From Hymenolepis diminuta (Eukaryota; Platyhelminthes; Cestoda; Cyclophyllidea; Hymenolepididae), in NCBI GenBank assembly GCA_900708905.1, contig CAADRB010000058.1, forward strand, positions 1,132,472 to 1,196,471: DNA of 64,000 bases, read 5' to 3'. Made by a program: the position numbers and the translations under genes. Position 1 is the first letter of the stretch, and each line of letters begins with the position of its first letter. The notes under the pieces are model-generated. The model saw only the letters and a list, made by a program, of their open reading frames with translations, was not told where the DNA came from and did not search any database. Positions 40,611 to 53,100 of this stretch are shown here, piece by piece.

Positions 40611-41342
40611 CACCTTGCATTTCATATATTCACTCAAATTCATTTGAGTTTTCTATAAAGCTCATAACAGAACTTATTAAGTTCAAAAGTCTGGTGGTAG
40701 TACCAAATTTCTGTTATATTTTTATTCTTATGGCCAAAATATTAGCAAATTGATACAAGCTTTCGTAATCTTAAATCAGCAAGGCTCACCAAAGTTAGAT
40801 CTTCATTGACCGATCTCGCTAGAAAAGTGAAAGAAAGTCAGAATGAATTTTTGGCAAATTTTCTATGCTTGATCGTGGAAAAACATTTAAACACAATGAA
40901 GACTAATAGGCTGAATAAAACGTGGAAAAGTAGAGTAAAAGAATAAATTGAAGCTTCACTAGAGCCCCACTTAATCTGAATTCGTGTTTTTTTTATGTTG
41001 CCTGGTTACTATTTATTTGGTATGATTCATTGCATCATGTCAAAATGTTCCAAAATGCAAATTTTAGGATTTGACTTGTATATCTCAGAGTGAAAATTGA
41101 TTGACAAGTAGATGGAACTGTGAGATTAGTCGTATCACCTCAGCAAATATGTCTCTTCAGGTGGCTAGAAGATTCAAGCTAACATGTATTCAACTTAACA
41201 TAACTAGTTGGAGTTTCATATTCATTGTTTCGGATTTAGCTTCTGTTATTCGCACCCTCATAAAAGAAATAAAAAAATATTTCCATTGTCCAGATGAAAT
41301 GTGTACACTCACAATAATATGACGACTTCTGAAGCTTTAACC
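40611..41342. other. AT-rich noncoding stretch up to the assembly gap
   Basis: No supported feature. The frame at 41101-41322 (73 codons) is unremarkable. Confidence 0.5.
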
Positions 41343-41848
41343 NNNNNNNNNNNNNNNNNNNNNNNNNNNNNNNNNNNNNNNNNNNNNNNNNNNNNNNNNN
41401 NNNNNNNNNNNNNNNNNNNNNNNNNNNNNNNNNNNNNNNNNNNNNNNNNNNNNNNNNNNNNNNNNNNNNNNNNNNNNNNNNNNNNNNNNNNNNNNNNNNN
41501 NNNNNNNNNNNNNNNNNNNNNNNNNNNNNNNNNNNNNNNNNNNNNNNNNNNNNNNNNNNNNNNNNNNNNNNNNNNNNNNNNNNNNNNNNNNNNNNNNNNN
41601 NNNNNNNNNNNNNNNNNNNNNNNNNNNNNNNNNNNNNNNNNNNNNNNNNNNNNNNNNNNNNNNNNNNNNNNNNNNNNNNNNNNNNNNNNNNNNNNNNNNN
41701 NNNNNNNNNNNNNNNNNNNNNNNNNNNNNNNNNNNNNNNNNNNNNNNNNNNNNNNNNNNNNNNNNNNNNNNNNNNNNNNNNNNNNNNNNNNNNNNNNNNN
41801 NNNNNNNNNNNNNNNNNNNNNNNNNNNNNNNNNNNNNNNNNNNNNNNN
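41343..41848. other. Assembly gap (506 N)
   Basis: An uninterrupted run of N. The long frames across it are artefacts of unknown bases. A repeat copy starts about 145 bases beyond the right edge, so an unresolved repeat may be the cause. Confidence 1.
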
Positions 41849-41991
41849 GTAATTTGAATTTCGGAGCATTAGGAAATCTCGTATTTAACCTAGCACTGAA
41901 TAAAAAGTATGAATATAAATCAATGGATTCGAGATTCAATTGAGGTACAACACTTGCCACTCTGACCTTTTACCCTTCCTCCATTCTGCAC

Positions 41992-42330
41992 TATATTGGG
42001 AACTGCATACAAAAACACAGTAAGACCCCGGAGGGAACTCGTCTTATCTGGATCATATTTTATTGTATCGTCCAACTGCAACAATATATATGACAAGGGA
42101 AGTCAATCATGCTCAAGTCGTCGTGTCTCAAAAAGACTTTCCCATGCATTTGACTTCTTTCTACTACTTCATCCGCGAATTTAGGTTATTTCTCATAATT
42201 AAAAATAGTAAACTTTGTGCTTTGTTATAGCAAATGAAATCGGAGAAAGGATTCGGCTCTAATAGAAACGTTTCATAGGAGGTGGAAATTGAACTCTAGT
42301 CATACTTATTTAGGTATAGACGACCAACAA
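41992..42330 (+). repeat. Interspersed repeat family A, copy 3
   Basis: Starts TATTGGGAACTGCATACAAA, then AAGACCCCGGAGGGAAC, GGATCAT, and CGTGTCTCAAAAAGAC (near 42122). A less certain tail (GATTCGGCTC..., GACGACCAAC) runs to about 42330. Its head matches copy 4 closely and its middle matches copies 1 and 2. The tail lacks the clear B box of copy 2. Confidence 0.6.
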
Positions 42331-42890
42331 ACATCAAAAAGGGCATTTAACAATTATTTCAGGCCATGTTTGAATAAAGCAAATTTATTTCACACTTGAC
42401 ATTACCTGATGGTCCTTAAACTAAATTTTCAAAATTACCAATTCTGTTACTAATTTGGTGTAATAAATCATTGATACTAATATAATAAGTTCATTTTCAT
42501 TTTCTTAGTTCAAAAAACACATAATTCTGATGAATAATAAGTGATTAACTACGAATTAAAATTACTCAATTGCTAGCTTTAAGTGTTTAGCTGGACTTCT
42601 AACCCGGAATTTTCCCATAAACGGCACTTTTAATTTCATCAATTTCTGGAAATTGAAAATTTTAATTAGCACGCATATATAACGATTAATTCTGTTATTT
42701 ATCGCAAATGCAAGGCTGCAGCTCTGTAATAAGAATAAATTAATTAGTCCAAAAACTAGATAATTGTATTTTGCATGTGTTCTTCTTGCTCCTCTATATG
42801 ATTCACATTAGTGATGGCGGTAAAATATCCACGAAGAAAAAAGTCGGCATAAAGAAAATTATTCCTTGATTAATTACATTTGGCTTTTAA
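42331..42890. other. AT-rich noncoding stretch, nothing recognised
   Basis: Several TAATTA/TTAATTAA cores, as expected in AT-rich DNA. No feature is called. Confidence 0.5.
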
Positions 42891-43660
42891 TGTTTATGTC
42901 TGTCCATAGGCAGGTAAAAGACAGACGTTCGAGGCAAATGGCCGTCCAGCAGCCCTAATGATAAAACTCACATCAAATTTACGACCAAGTAAGCGGAGAC
43001 ATCTTCCCCGTGTTCTGTGAAAAAGTTGACTTTAGGAAAATGAGTAAATTACAGTGAACTTTTTAACTCTTTTCCAACTCTCCACTTTTTCTTGCAAAAA
43101 GAGCAGTCAAAAACACCTCTCCTACTACTACTTCTTTAACTACAAGTTCGCGTACATTTTTTGCTAGCCTAGGAAGTAAATTTTTGCCCGAAAAAAGTTG
43201 ATTTCGCACTGCACAGTAACACATTTAGATACAGGTGACTTTTAATTGCTTAGACGACGTCTGGCTAGTGTAATTTCTTGTGGAAGAGAAAATTTGTGTT
43301 CTGTTCCGTGTTGGGGGCTGAATTTTATGACTCTTTACATTGCTAGGGGAGAGAGCGAGAGTTAAGGGTCATAAAACCAGCTTGCGCACACCCTATCTGT
43401 CATCTGTGTGACTGTAGTTGCATTTTATGGTCCTTTGACCTTTGCAGTTGCCGGTTCGATGATGTTGCGCACAGCTTTAATCTCCATCTCTGTTTCTTTT
43501 TATTCGATGTCCTTTCTTCATAGCCTTAACGCCCTCACGAGGTCAACTGGTCAACTTCGCCGCCTGTGATTCACTCCAACATCGGTCACGACTCCATTTT
43601 GTAACATAAACTTGAAGATTGTAATCAGATCTGGCAAAATTACGACCTGAAATAATCATT
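42890..43660. promoter_or_regulatory. Large candidate regulatory island
   Basis: The longest block of raised complexity and G+C in the window, about 750 bases, with no reading frame of note. It contains GGTCATAAAACC and CATTTTATGG (posterior Hox/caudal-like cores) and GGTCCTTTGACCT (43429-43441), a DR1-like nuclear receptor site directly followed by TTGCAG. A GAGAGCGAGAG tract lies near 43352. Motif density supports enhancer-like DNA of a neighbouring or host gene, but function is inferred. Confidence 0.3.
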
Positions 43661-44270
43661 TTTATCCACCTGCAGCGTATACCAAACTCAGGCAAAATTA
43701 CCGATTTATCTTCGTCAAGAAAGTTGAATCCCGCAAAAATTGAATTAATGTGTCTGTATAATCACCTAATACATTCGTGTGTGTTTATGGTGCTGGGCTT
43801 GATAAAAACACAACATTTTTTCTTATTTTGGCAAAAGGGAGTATTAAATGTTTAATGGATGTGAATTTCTACCGAAGTGGCATTCCTCTTATATACCGCT
43901 ATAAAGTATGATTAATTCTTTCATTTTAGTTTATAGAAGAAGCATTTCCTAATTGATTAGTTCGTGTATTTTAGCTGTTTTGTTGTTGATAAATGGAAAA
44001 AATTTGCTGTTCTTTAAATTCTACTGGTACTTTATCCCGTTTTAAATATTCGAATTTTTTCTGACTTAATTAGATCTCACAATACAGATGAGAAATTTTA
44101 ACTTTCGGAAGTAGATGGAAATATTTTATGGTGAAAAAGTTTCTTTCCAAGAGAGCTTAAGTAATTTTAATTTTAGCTATTTTATATCAATTAATGGTAT
44201 TAAGTTACTGAGATAATTAAATAGAGTAAGGTTAAAGCTCCTTACCTATGATGATGAGATAGAAAATATA
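43661..44270. other. AT-rich noncoding stretch, nothing recognised
   Basis: No supported feature. Confidence 0.5.
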
Positions 44271-44470
44271 ATGTATTGTGAACTGCGTACAAAACTCCAG
44301 AAGTTCCCAGAGGGACACTTATGATCTCGATCACCTACCTTTATACTGAGCCAATTATAATCTATTTAAAAGACAAAATAGACGTACTTGACGGAAAGAG
44401 AGGAAGTTAAACATATTCAAGTGGAAGTTTACATGTGGCTCGACACTGAGAGTCTAGATACCACGGGAAC
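44271..44470 (+). repeat. Interspersed repeat family A, copy 4
   Basis: Starts TATTGTGAACTGCGTACAAA, then CCAGAGGGACAC and CTCGATCAC. It ends with a CGACACTGAGAG...GATACCAC block that matches copy 2 (TGACACTGAAAG...GAATACCAC). Same orientation as copy 3. Directly followed by the piggyBac-like terminus at 44485. Confidence 0.6.
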
Positions 44471-44484
44471 AGCAGTTTAATCTT

Positions 44485-44520
44485 TTAACCCTGTGCCGTT
44501 CGAGGTATGATTTTACCTCC
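44485..44520 (+). mobile_element. Solitary piggyBac-like terminal sequence
   Basis: TTAA (44485-44488) is followed by CCCTGTGCCGTTCGAGG, then TATGATTTTACCTCC containing a short inverted repeat (GAGGTA facing TACCTC). piggyBac superfamily elements insert at TTAA, and many have ends beginning CCCT with a subterminal palindrome. I could not find a matching opposite end or a transposase, so this is at most one end of a degraded or nonautonomous element. Confidence 0.3.
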
Positions 44521-44798
44521 TTTAAACGACCATCAACTAGAGCAATTCGTGGCATTGTCCTCAGTCTACGCTCTGACGATTAGAATTCTTCTTTAATTTC
44601 TCGAACAAATTAGAATATAGAGGAATCAACCGCAATTCTAGCTCCTTGGATTCTGAGATTGGAATCTTCCAATTGTTATCCTCCCCTCTATACACTTTGT
44701 GCTCTTGATATTCGTAGACATATTATTAACTTATATGCATTAACTCTCTGTGAAGCAGAGGCAAAGTACTGAAACTAGATGTTTGGGTACAAAGATGA
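44521..44798. other. Noncoding stretch
   Basis: May be the interior of the putative element that begins at 44485. No recognisable content. Confidence 0.3.
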
Positions 44799-44921
44799 TG
44801 ACGGATTGTTAAGAAAGTACACATTCAGATTGATGAAAAAAATTTAGAACTGTTATGCAGAACTCAGGACCACAAAGCCATAATGGAGTCGGGAGTGGTT
44901 CAAGTAATTACAGGCAAATTT
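44799..44921 (+). repeat. Repeat family C, copy 2
   Basis: Counterpart of 33270-33391. It shares ATGACGGAT, ATGCAGAA and GGGAGTGGTTCAAG, followed by TTACAGGCAAA (TACAGACGAAA in copy 1). Same orientation. Confidence 0.5.
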
Positions 44922-45635
44922 TCAATTAAAATTTCCCGTTTTAGTGTGTTTCCTTAACGATCTAATTGATAAAAAAAGAATTTTTTTAAAAAAAACTATT
45001 TCAAATTCCTGTGGTACTTCACAATCATTTGTTTTATTGTACTACCGCTGTTTTCACACAATAAACTACTGAACTCATTTCAGCCCACATGCGCTGTATT
45101 TAATTAACCCAGCTACCCTCGAGTCTCTGCTATGAGGTATATATCATCGTCCACCAGTACCAGCATTTATTGACACAGGCTATAAATGTCTGGATGACGA
45201 TGTGTGCATCTGTTTATTTGAACGCTAGATGTACCAAATATCATGACTAGATAGGTGCATCTAAAAATACTGTAAATCAGGATTCTGTTTATGATTTTAC
45301 GTATAAGAGCCTAGAGGAAAAAAAACTATCGACAGTCACATAGGAGATGCTGCTAATATGCATAAATTTGTTTTGATAAAAATGATAATAAAATAACGAT
45401 CTAAATAATTATGAATTTTTCATTCATTGAAGAACATTAACATGATACTTCAGTAGAAATTGTGACTGTGACTAAATCACTACTCAAATTGCAATTTAAG
45501 TAGATTATTAACAATATTATAGACTTACATCTTGGACACTATACAGTTATTTGTTCTCTGCAATTGATAATCATCATGAAATCTGATTTTCCTATTTATT
45601 TCGTTCATAATTCTTTGTCAATTAAAAATAAGTCT
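44922..45635. other. AT-rich noncoding stretch, nothing recognised
   Basis: No supported feature. Confidence 0.5.
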
Positions 45636-45640
45636 AGTTA

Positions 45641-45996
45641 TTAGTGGACCGTATCAAAAATACGATTTGAACAATAGAATGTTTGGATTTCAAGTTCTCT
45701 TACGTTAATGGGAAGGAGCGGTGATATTCAATTATTACCTTTTTTGTATTTTGATGTTCCTATCTTTAAACTTGATTTTCTTTACGGCTTTAAATTGCAA
45801 CATTCCATTTCGAGAGTCATTCTCAACTCAGCAATTTTAGGGACGCCTACTTTCTCTTCATTTTGTATTCGACAGGGCAGTCTTGATTTCGGAGGGATAC
45901 TAAGAAGACCCACATCTGGGATCAAAGTCTGGAATTTGGCTGCTTGACCATCTTTTTCTTTACAAGCTTGTTTTATCCAACAGACTTTTAGTTAAG
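45641..45996 (+). repeat. Repeat family B, copy 1
   Basis: Collinear with copy 2 (47117-47451): TTAGTGGACCGTA versus TTAATGGATCGTA, AGAATGTTTGGAT versus AGAATGTACATT, TTCTCTTCATTTTGTATTC versus TTCTCTTCATTTCGTATTC, and ACAAGCTTGTTTTATC versus ACGCTTGTTTTATC. The 79-codon plus frame at 45708-45947 lies wholly inside the repeat and is not shared by copy 2. I therefore treat the family as noncoding or long decayed. Weak resemblance may continue for some 300 bases downstream. Confidence 0.65.
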
Positions 45997-47116
45997 CTGA
46001 CATTGTTGACTACTGTTCTTTGCCAATCTAATGAATCATTGCCAAATACCCGAAGCATGGAACTATTAAAAAGGAATTATTTATTTGGGTCTCTCCACAT
46101 ACTAGGAATATAGTGATGACCAAGCGTATACACGGTCGGTGATGGAGAGATCGAAACCCATCGCTGCATTTTCTTCAAACAGAAATGATCTGCGATTCCT
46201 TCAGTCCAACCAAGTTGAGTATTGCAAAACCTCCTTTAGTATTCTTGCGAACTGTTGTCAAATTCTTCGCTAACGGAAAGAAGGAAATACGAACCTCCAA
46301 AGGGCTTCAATTTATATCTGAAACATTTCAAACAAAATACTAGCTATGTCATTCCAGATTTTTTATAAATTTTTCCTTCTTTCACAGCTAATATGATTAA
46401 CTGAATTTTTAAGATTACTTTCCTTTTAAAAAATTGCAATTTAAAAGATGATATGTAGGCTTTGATCATGGCCATTGCACCAAGAGAAAGTAAAACTAAA
46501 AAAGGAAAAAAATGATAAAATGATCTGCTCAAACATGCGAAGAATAAGCTTTTATATTTTCGCAATCGACTAGATAAGGTCTCCATTTTAATTACTTATG
46601 ATTGGCCATTAACCAAGCAGATTTCACAATTTCAGTCGACCTGAAGTACAAATTAAAAGTTAAGAATAGTCAATAGACCTCTCCTAAATGTGTGTGGGCT
46701 ATAAGATCACGGTATTTGTAGGAACTCGGACTCTAATACACAATGTTATTCCATTATGACCGTATATCTTCCTGACAGCTAACGATAGAAAACTTCCTTT
46801 TCTGAAAAAGTTCGAGGTTTAACTGAGAGGTTATCCATCTTGGAAATAATAATGATAATCTTACTTAGTTAGCCGAAGGGATGTTTACTTATTGGCGTTT
46901 TGCTAATCATATAACATTGAAAATTGATAATAGTTGATAAAGGAAAAATGAAATAAACGTGAAAAGCGAAATAAAAAATTAGTTTTACTCGTTAAGCCAA
47001 TTAAGATGGCATTTAAAGATAGGATAAATTATAAAATAGGGTGAATGTTAAAGGATTAAAAAACAACTGGTTTGAGAATAATTTTTGGGAAGCATTTTTA
47101 AGGTAATAAATCCACT
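45997..47116. other. Noncoding stretch between two family B copies
   Basis: 46000-46330 may be a weaker continuation of family B. The minus frame 46344-46586 has hydrophobic runs but no recognised domain. Confidence 0.4.
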
Positions 47117-47451
47117 TATTAATGGATCGTACCAAGGAATTGGACAAAAGAATGTACATTTTCCAAGTTCTAGTGCATTAATTTGAGAAACCCTCAAACC
47201 GCAGTTATTACTTTTCCTGCACTTTGATTTTTAAATCTTTAGGTTTAATTTTTTTCCTACCTTTGAAGGTTGCATTCATAAAGGCACTTTGGGAACTCCA
47301 ATTTCTCTTCATTTCGTATTCTGCAGATCCGGCTTCAATCCTTTAGGATCATAAGGAAGTTTACATCTGGTAGCAAGTTTTAGAAATTTGGTTTCATAGC
47401 TATTTTCTTTTTTGCACGCTTGTTTTATCAGACAAGAATTTCTTTAAGTTA
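47117..47451 (+). repeat. Repeat family B, copy 2
   Basis: Same orientation as copies 1 and 3, about 1.5 kb downstream of copy 1. Anchor blocks are AATGGATCGTACCA, TTCTCTTCATTTCGTATTC and TGCACGCTTGTTTTATCAGA. It has many substitutions and small indels relative to copy 1, so it is not a recent duplication. Confidence 0.65.
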
Positions 47452-50400
47452 ACAAAGCCCACTAACGTCCGATTAGTAGTTAGTATTATCACTGTAGGAG
47501 GCATACTTCCAATATTTATAAGAAACAGTTTCATTAATTCTTCTTGATTTTGGATATCTCCGACTTTTACAAAATCATGGAAAATATTCCAGTTTGTATC
47601 TTAGTCCTAATTTTCTTAAAATTTCACTAAATCCTATTCCGGAAGACTTTACATTTGTTTACTGAGATGAAAATTATCTCCCACAGTGTTAGATTCTAAC
47701 TTTTTCCCAGTGATATCAATCACTGTCCCTTAACTTCATCGCTTTTCAGGCTGAGTGCATTTCTGGGTCACTCTAATACCAAACATCACTTGTTGACGTC
47801 AATCCAACATCAGTCTATTAATATTAAAATAACGTTTTCATTCTTTTTCCCACATCTTAGATTTAAATTAGAAAATTTGTTAATAACACAAACTGGGTTT
47901 CAGAGAATAATTTCCAACTTTCCTAAAACTTACTGCAAACTTTTCCTATGTATCAAGATAAATTCTTAGATAAACTCCACTAATTAGAAAATTAGAATAT
48001 CCCTAGACGGAAAGCAATGGACCGAATAAAACAATTAATCATTCTTCTTTACATTTTCCGTATAGTGCAGAAGAAATACAATTTTTAATTTTCTCTTGCT
48101 GCTGGATAGATATTTACTTTCCTTAGTTAGTAGTTTGAACTTAGAAGCAGTTTAAATTGAATTTTTAGCAGCCCCTAAGTAAAAGAGGGAAATTTGAGAA
48201 TCCACTATAAGTAACAACGACATGTGTGCCGCCGTTAGTCGGAAACGAATAAGAAAAAGTAATAATTTCTCTCTCTTGCTCTGGGTCTTTCTTTTTTTTC
48301 ACTTCTTTCTCATTGCGATTGTCACTACTTTGATTAATAGATCAAATGAAAAAGCCGCATTTCTTAGTGATCTGGTCCCTTTTGTAAAAATTCTTTACAA
48401 AAACAATTCCGCCTTTTCAGGCATATTTATCCTTGCAAAATACGTTCGCTTCCCTATTAATGAACCTTAATTAAAATATGGTAGATTCGATGCATTCAAA
48501 TTGAATTAATTATCGAAAAATATCTGCAATTTCTTTCCTGATGATTGTTAATTCGATTGAGTTGTGTTCAAATAAAATAAAAATCGATGAATAAATAGCT
48601 GGATAGGCCAAGCTGTTCTTTCGATTAGGCTTTTTCATTTAACTGAGTGAACTAAAAATGATCAATAAACCAGACATTTTTTGTTTTTTTTTATTATTTC
48701 CACAAGAAAGGAGAAGTAACAGAACGACATGAAATATTCGAAAACAATTTTACATAAAGAAAAATAATCTACTTTGGCATTATTACTATTTAACCTAAAT
48801 AAGGTTGATCATCTTTTTGAAAAATTGTCATCGCAGAGTTAATGAGTTTAAAACTTGAAATATCTCTGCCTTCTAATGTTATTTTTTATCATGAAATCTT
48901 GTTTATTAAAATAGAGCGTTATTTTTAGGGGTGGAGAATTTAATGTTTACCTGACTGATTAATTTGTTTTTGCATGCAAAATTCATTTGTACAGTTCTAA
49001 CAAAACTTGTGGGGCGAAAAACAACAAACGTGTTATCGTGCAGGTTAATGTGATATGGGGTGAGAAAATAGAAAAAAATAAACTCTGGTTTTTACTGGTC
49101 GATTGAGCCATGTAGGTAAAAATATCAGCACTCCAACATGCTCTTTTTCACCTGGATTCGTTCCGCTTTTAATATGCCAAATCTTTGGCCAAACTATTAA
49201 ATCCGATTCCAGAAAGAAACTAAAGCATATGTTGAAATATTTCATTTTGAATTATTATAAATACCTTTAATTTCAAATCAAGCTAGCGGTGAGAGATCGA
49301 AATCAATTACTTATTGCTTTTAGTGGCGTCATTAGGATGAATTCAATTAAATATTCATTTTACCGCCAAATCTTTGAAGGTTAATCTTATGAACAGAAGC
49401 AAAGACGTCAGTCTGCAAGCATCAGCACCGAACGATAAGAAAAAATTACCCTTAGAAACAACATAGTGCGTACTGCTAAAACATTCACTCAGCACTCGCT
49501 GTGAAGTATTGTGTAGGTTTTATTTGATATTTTGATAACAAACTGGGAGTAAAATAAATCCGTTCCAATTAAGTCTAGAAGACACTTAGGAAGAAGTTAG
49601 TTAGTGGCTGCAAGTAACCGCGATTGTGGTGTCACAGATATATTTATACAATTTATGGAAATTCATAACGTCCATGTTCACATGCGCTAAATATGACTTG
49701 TATGTGATTTCATAACTTTCTAGATGACGCTTTGAAATTCCCCATACACAAAAGTTCTAGATTTCCGCAACTTCCCCCTTGATAGAGAATGGTTACTCAA
49801 AAATCTTGAATTGCAATTAAACGATTGAGACTTGGTCTTATTTCTTTATGTCCGCTGACTTATAAGTGATGTTATTTTGACAAGATCCTAGATGTAACCG
49901 TAAATAAGAAGTAGGAAAAACCACTTGAGGAGCAGTGATCTGCATAATAAATCCTAAGAGAAGAATTCCAGGTCAAGTAGAAATTACTTAATGAGCAACA
50001 AATTCGATGAAATACTGAAATATTACCTTAAATATTACTGCTCATCATTGAAAAGTCTATTCTTAAACCTTGAATCAGTTTAACATTTTTTAATTCCCTA
50101 AATGCAAATACTGGTAAAGAAATAATGTCGCTCAAACTTCATTTCAAATTGGAAAGACACATTTCATAGGTTATCCAGATACTCACCGTGATCACCAATT
50201 CAGAATAGGTAAGTAGGTATTTACATATTTTCTATCTTCACTGTAAGAAAGGGAAGTTGAGGCAAGAGGTTCATTGGAAGAAGAAAGAGGGCTGAAGTGG
50301 TCGGTTGGTACTGAGGGTTTGGTTGTGAAATGAAGGTGGATAGATGTCAGTGTGTCTTTTTTACTTCTAGGGTATATCTAGCACTGAGTAAACATCGGAC

Positions 50401-51949
50401 AATCATGAAAAGATGAATAATTTTGTAGAATATTCCATCCTAGTCACAAAGGTGGTTCAATACCCCAAATATAAATAAATCACTTGAGAACGAATGATGA
50501 TTCTGTCGAGGAGCTTGAGGTTATCTCTGAGCATCAAACACTCTCACTTATGCAATGCTGCTTGGTAATACATTCCTGAGGTGTCAGAGCAAATTGTTAA
50601 TCCCTTCAACTAAATGAGAACAACCGGAAGATAGGGAATCCGATGTTACAATTTTCTCACAATATATTTATTAAGTTACCTCGATTAACTGGTCCTGATT
50701 AGATCCTACTATTACGATCGTCTATTTTTGCTTAGTTAGGGCCTTTAACCTTGTCTTAATGTTTAATTCTTAATTCAGTGTTCTCCCACTTCTCATTTGC
50801 TTCGGATACATCCCTTTATAGCTCTTTCTATCTTCACACAGTAAAATAGGTTTATATATTAGAGTTATTTAGCATTACTATTGAACGTGCTTCAACCTTT
50901 GGTCTTTCCGTTTAGTCAGAAATATATATAAGGAATTTCTCTGGTAAATAGTGCGGTCTAGTCGTTTTAACCTTAAGGGACGTCATCGTAATTCTTTATC
51001 AATTAAACTTGTTTCGACCTAACAGAAACCAGTACAAACCAGAATAAAGCTTTACAAAGTTATGACTTAGACTAATTTGAAACACTTGTCTATCATTTTT
51101 AAAGAACTGATAAAGTCATTTCTACTTTTACAAGCTATGCGACCCGGTTTAAGGGTCTCTGAGCCAAATGCACGCTAATTTATGGAAAAAGAAAGTACTG
51201 TATTCATTAATGAAGACTCGCTGACTTCAAATGTTCTATTTCTGAATACTCCTTATCATGTAAAAGATAAAAGTGATTAAATCGTCACCTATCAGAATTT
51301 AATCTCCGGACTTGCGTGCTAAGATCGTCATCAATCAGTCTTTAAGGAAAAATAATCAATTCCTAAAAATTCCCAAAATTTCAAGAAAAAACTACAACTG
51401 CCTTAAGGTTTTACATCTTTTCACGCTCCTAGTATAACACATAATAACTTCATAAATAAACGATCCATCATCAATGCGGCGAATGTTAAGTGTGAAATGT
51501 GAACTTCCCATAATTGTTTGATTTCCCAAAATACGTACTTACACGATACATTACCAAGAGCGACAAACTTTAATCAATAGTTCTATTCAAGCGTTCAAAT
51601 AGCTGACCCTAAAACATCGTCCTTATTAATTAGAGCAAAAAAGGCTTCCAGTAGTTAAATGAATAGTTATAAATTTGCACCTAAGTTTATACGACGTTAT
51701 AAAAATAAATGCGAGAATATATACAAAGAGATAAAGCGATATCTTTTGCCCTGCATTCCAAATGCGCTTTTCAACAGTACATCAACTGATCGTTAACGCC
51801 CACTGACTACTACTACTTGAAAAAAGTAATGTCACAGTTTTATTCAAGTCAGAATGGTGGCAGTGAAAGGAAAAAAGAGCCCTGCAGTGCTTTATTTCAG
51901 GCTTTAACTTACGCAAAAACATCATTCGCGTACAAAAATATTTTGAACT
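47452..51949. other. Long AT-rich noncoding stretch
   Basis: Dense stops throughout. The 82-codon frame at 48222-48470 contains a hydrophobic run but has no recognised domain or start context. Nothing else is supported over about 4.5 kb. Confidence 0.55.
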
Positions 51950-52480
51950 AGATGGGACCTATTGTCAGTGAACTACTACAGCGCGTACCTCCTACTAGCG
52001 GTACAATTTTGGAGGAGACACTGTGTAATGACCAATCGGTGGCAAGCGAACTACTCAACTTAGGCGGGAGAGAGAGATAGATAGCCAGAAGGAAGGAGAA
52101 TCTAAATAGTCAATTTTGTTAACGCGATGAAGTATACGTATGCACTCACACGCGTGGTTTTTATCGATAAACGAGAGAAAAACAGAGGCAGTCAGGCGCA
52201 CAGATAGAAGGAAGAGATAGGAGTAAAGGGAAAAAAACGAACTCGCCTCTAGCTCATTGAATTGTATTCATGCGCAAACGCTGATGTGCGGCGTTCGCTC
52301 TCTACCTCGTCGTGGGAGGGCAGAGATAGGGACATCAGATTGGACGTGACTACTTCCACGCTCGCGTTTTTCATTGCTCATTAGTGAGAGAGATAAGCAG
52401 TGAACCAATGGCCACTTAGGCCAAACTTGTTTTATGCGCAAATAACTTTGGGTGAGGTTTTTCTTTGCAATAAAATTCTG
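51950..52480. promoter_or_regulatory. GC-richer island with GAGA tracts
   Basis: Contains CCTACTAGCGGTA near 51991-52003 (distantly CTCF-like), GGGAGAGAGAGA near 52065, CACACGCGTGG, and a dense GAAGGAAG / GAGAGAAA series to 52240. It then has CG-rich sequence around 52280-52370 (GTGCGGCGTTCGC). No plausible coding frame. Promoter- or insulator-like DNA is one reading; motif evidence only. Confidence 0.3.
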
Positions 52481-53100
52481 CAAAACTCACATGAGAACCA
52501 ATTCAAATATATACTCATTTAATTAAATGAAAAAAAACAATCCCAAAATCAACAAACTATGTGTATTTTTCGGCAAATTTCATTTCAAACAGCGAGCTTA
52601 ATTTTGTGAGTGCTTGCGTGAAATGCAGTTTTGTTATCGATCGATAATACCATGTATTTCCGCATTAGTCGTGGAATTAAATTAGGTTGAAGTGGAATTT
52701 TAGCCAACAGATTGGAGGTATTCATTAGTAGTGAGACCAAATTTCTGGACTAATTGAAATTTTCTCGAATATTTACATTGAATTTAAAACAATCGGTGTG
52801 ATTATTATTCTCTTTGTGCCGATGTGAAAAATGTTTGCTTTTGCGAACAGCAAAAAAACTGCAAGCCGAAGTCTAATTTATTCAAAATGTTAAAACGCTT
52901 CAACTCAGCCGAAAAGAGAAAGAGGACAAGGGAAAGAGAGCAAACGTTATGTTTTGTGGAAAAATGATCGGACAAGCAGGATGCTGCCTATTTTTTCTAT
53001 GTCACACAAAAACATCTAACATGTATAAGTTTGTTTTGGCAATTAAAATTGAAGAAAACTTTTGCCCTTTTCCAAACATTGCTTTACCCGTTGTAAAATG
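52481..53100. other. AT-rich noncoding stretch, nothing recognised
   Basis: No supported feature. The 62-codon frame at 52949-53137 is not protein-like. Confidence 0.5.

Noticed and set aside
41301..41960. Three frames of 183-207 codons
   Set aside because: They consist almost entirely of unknown bases in the assembly gap.
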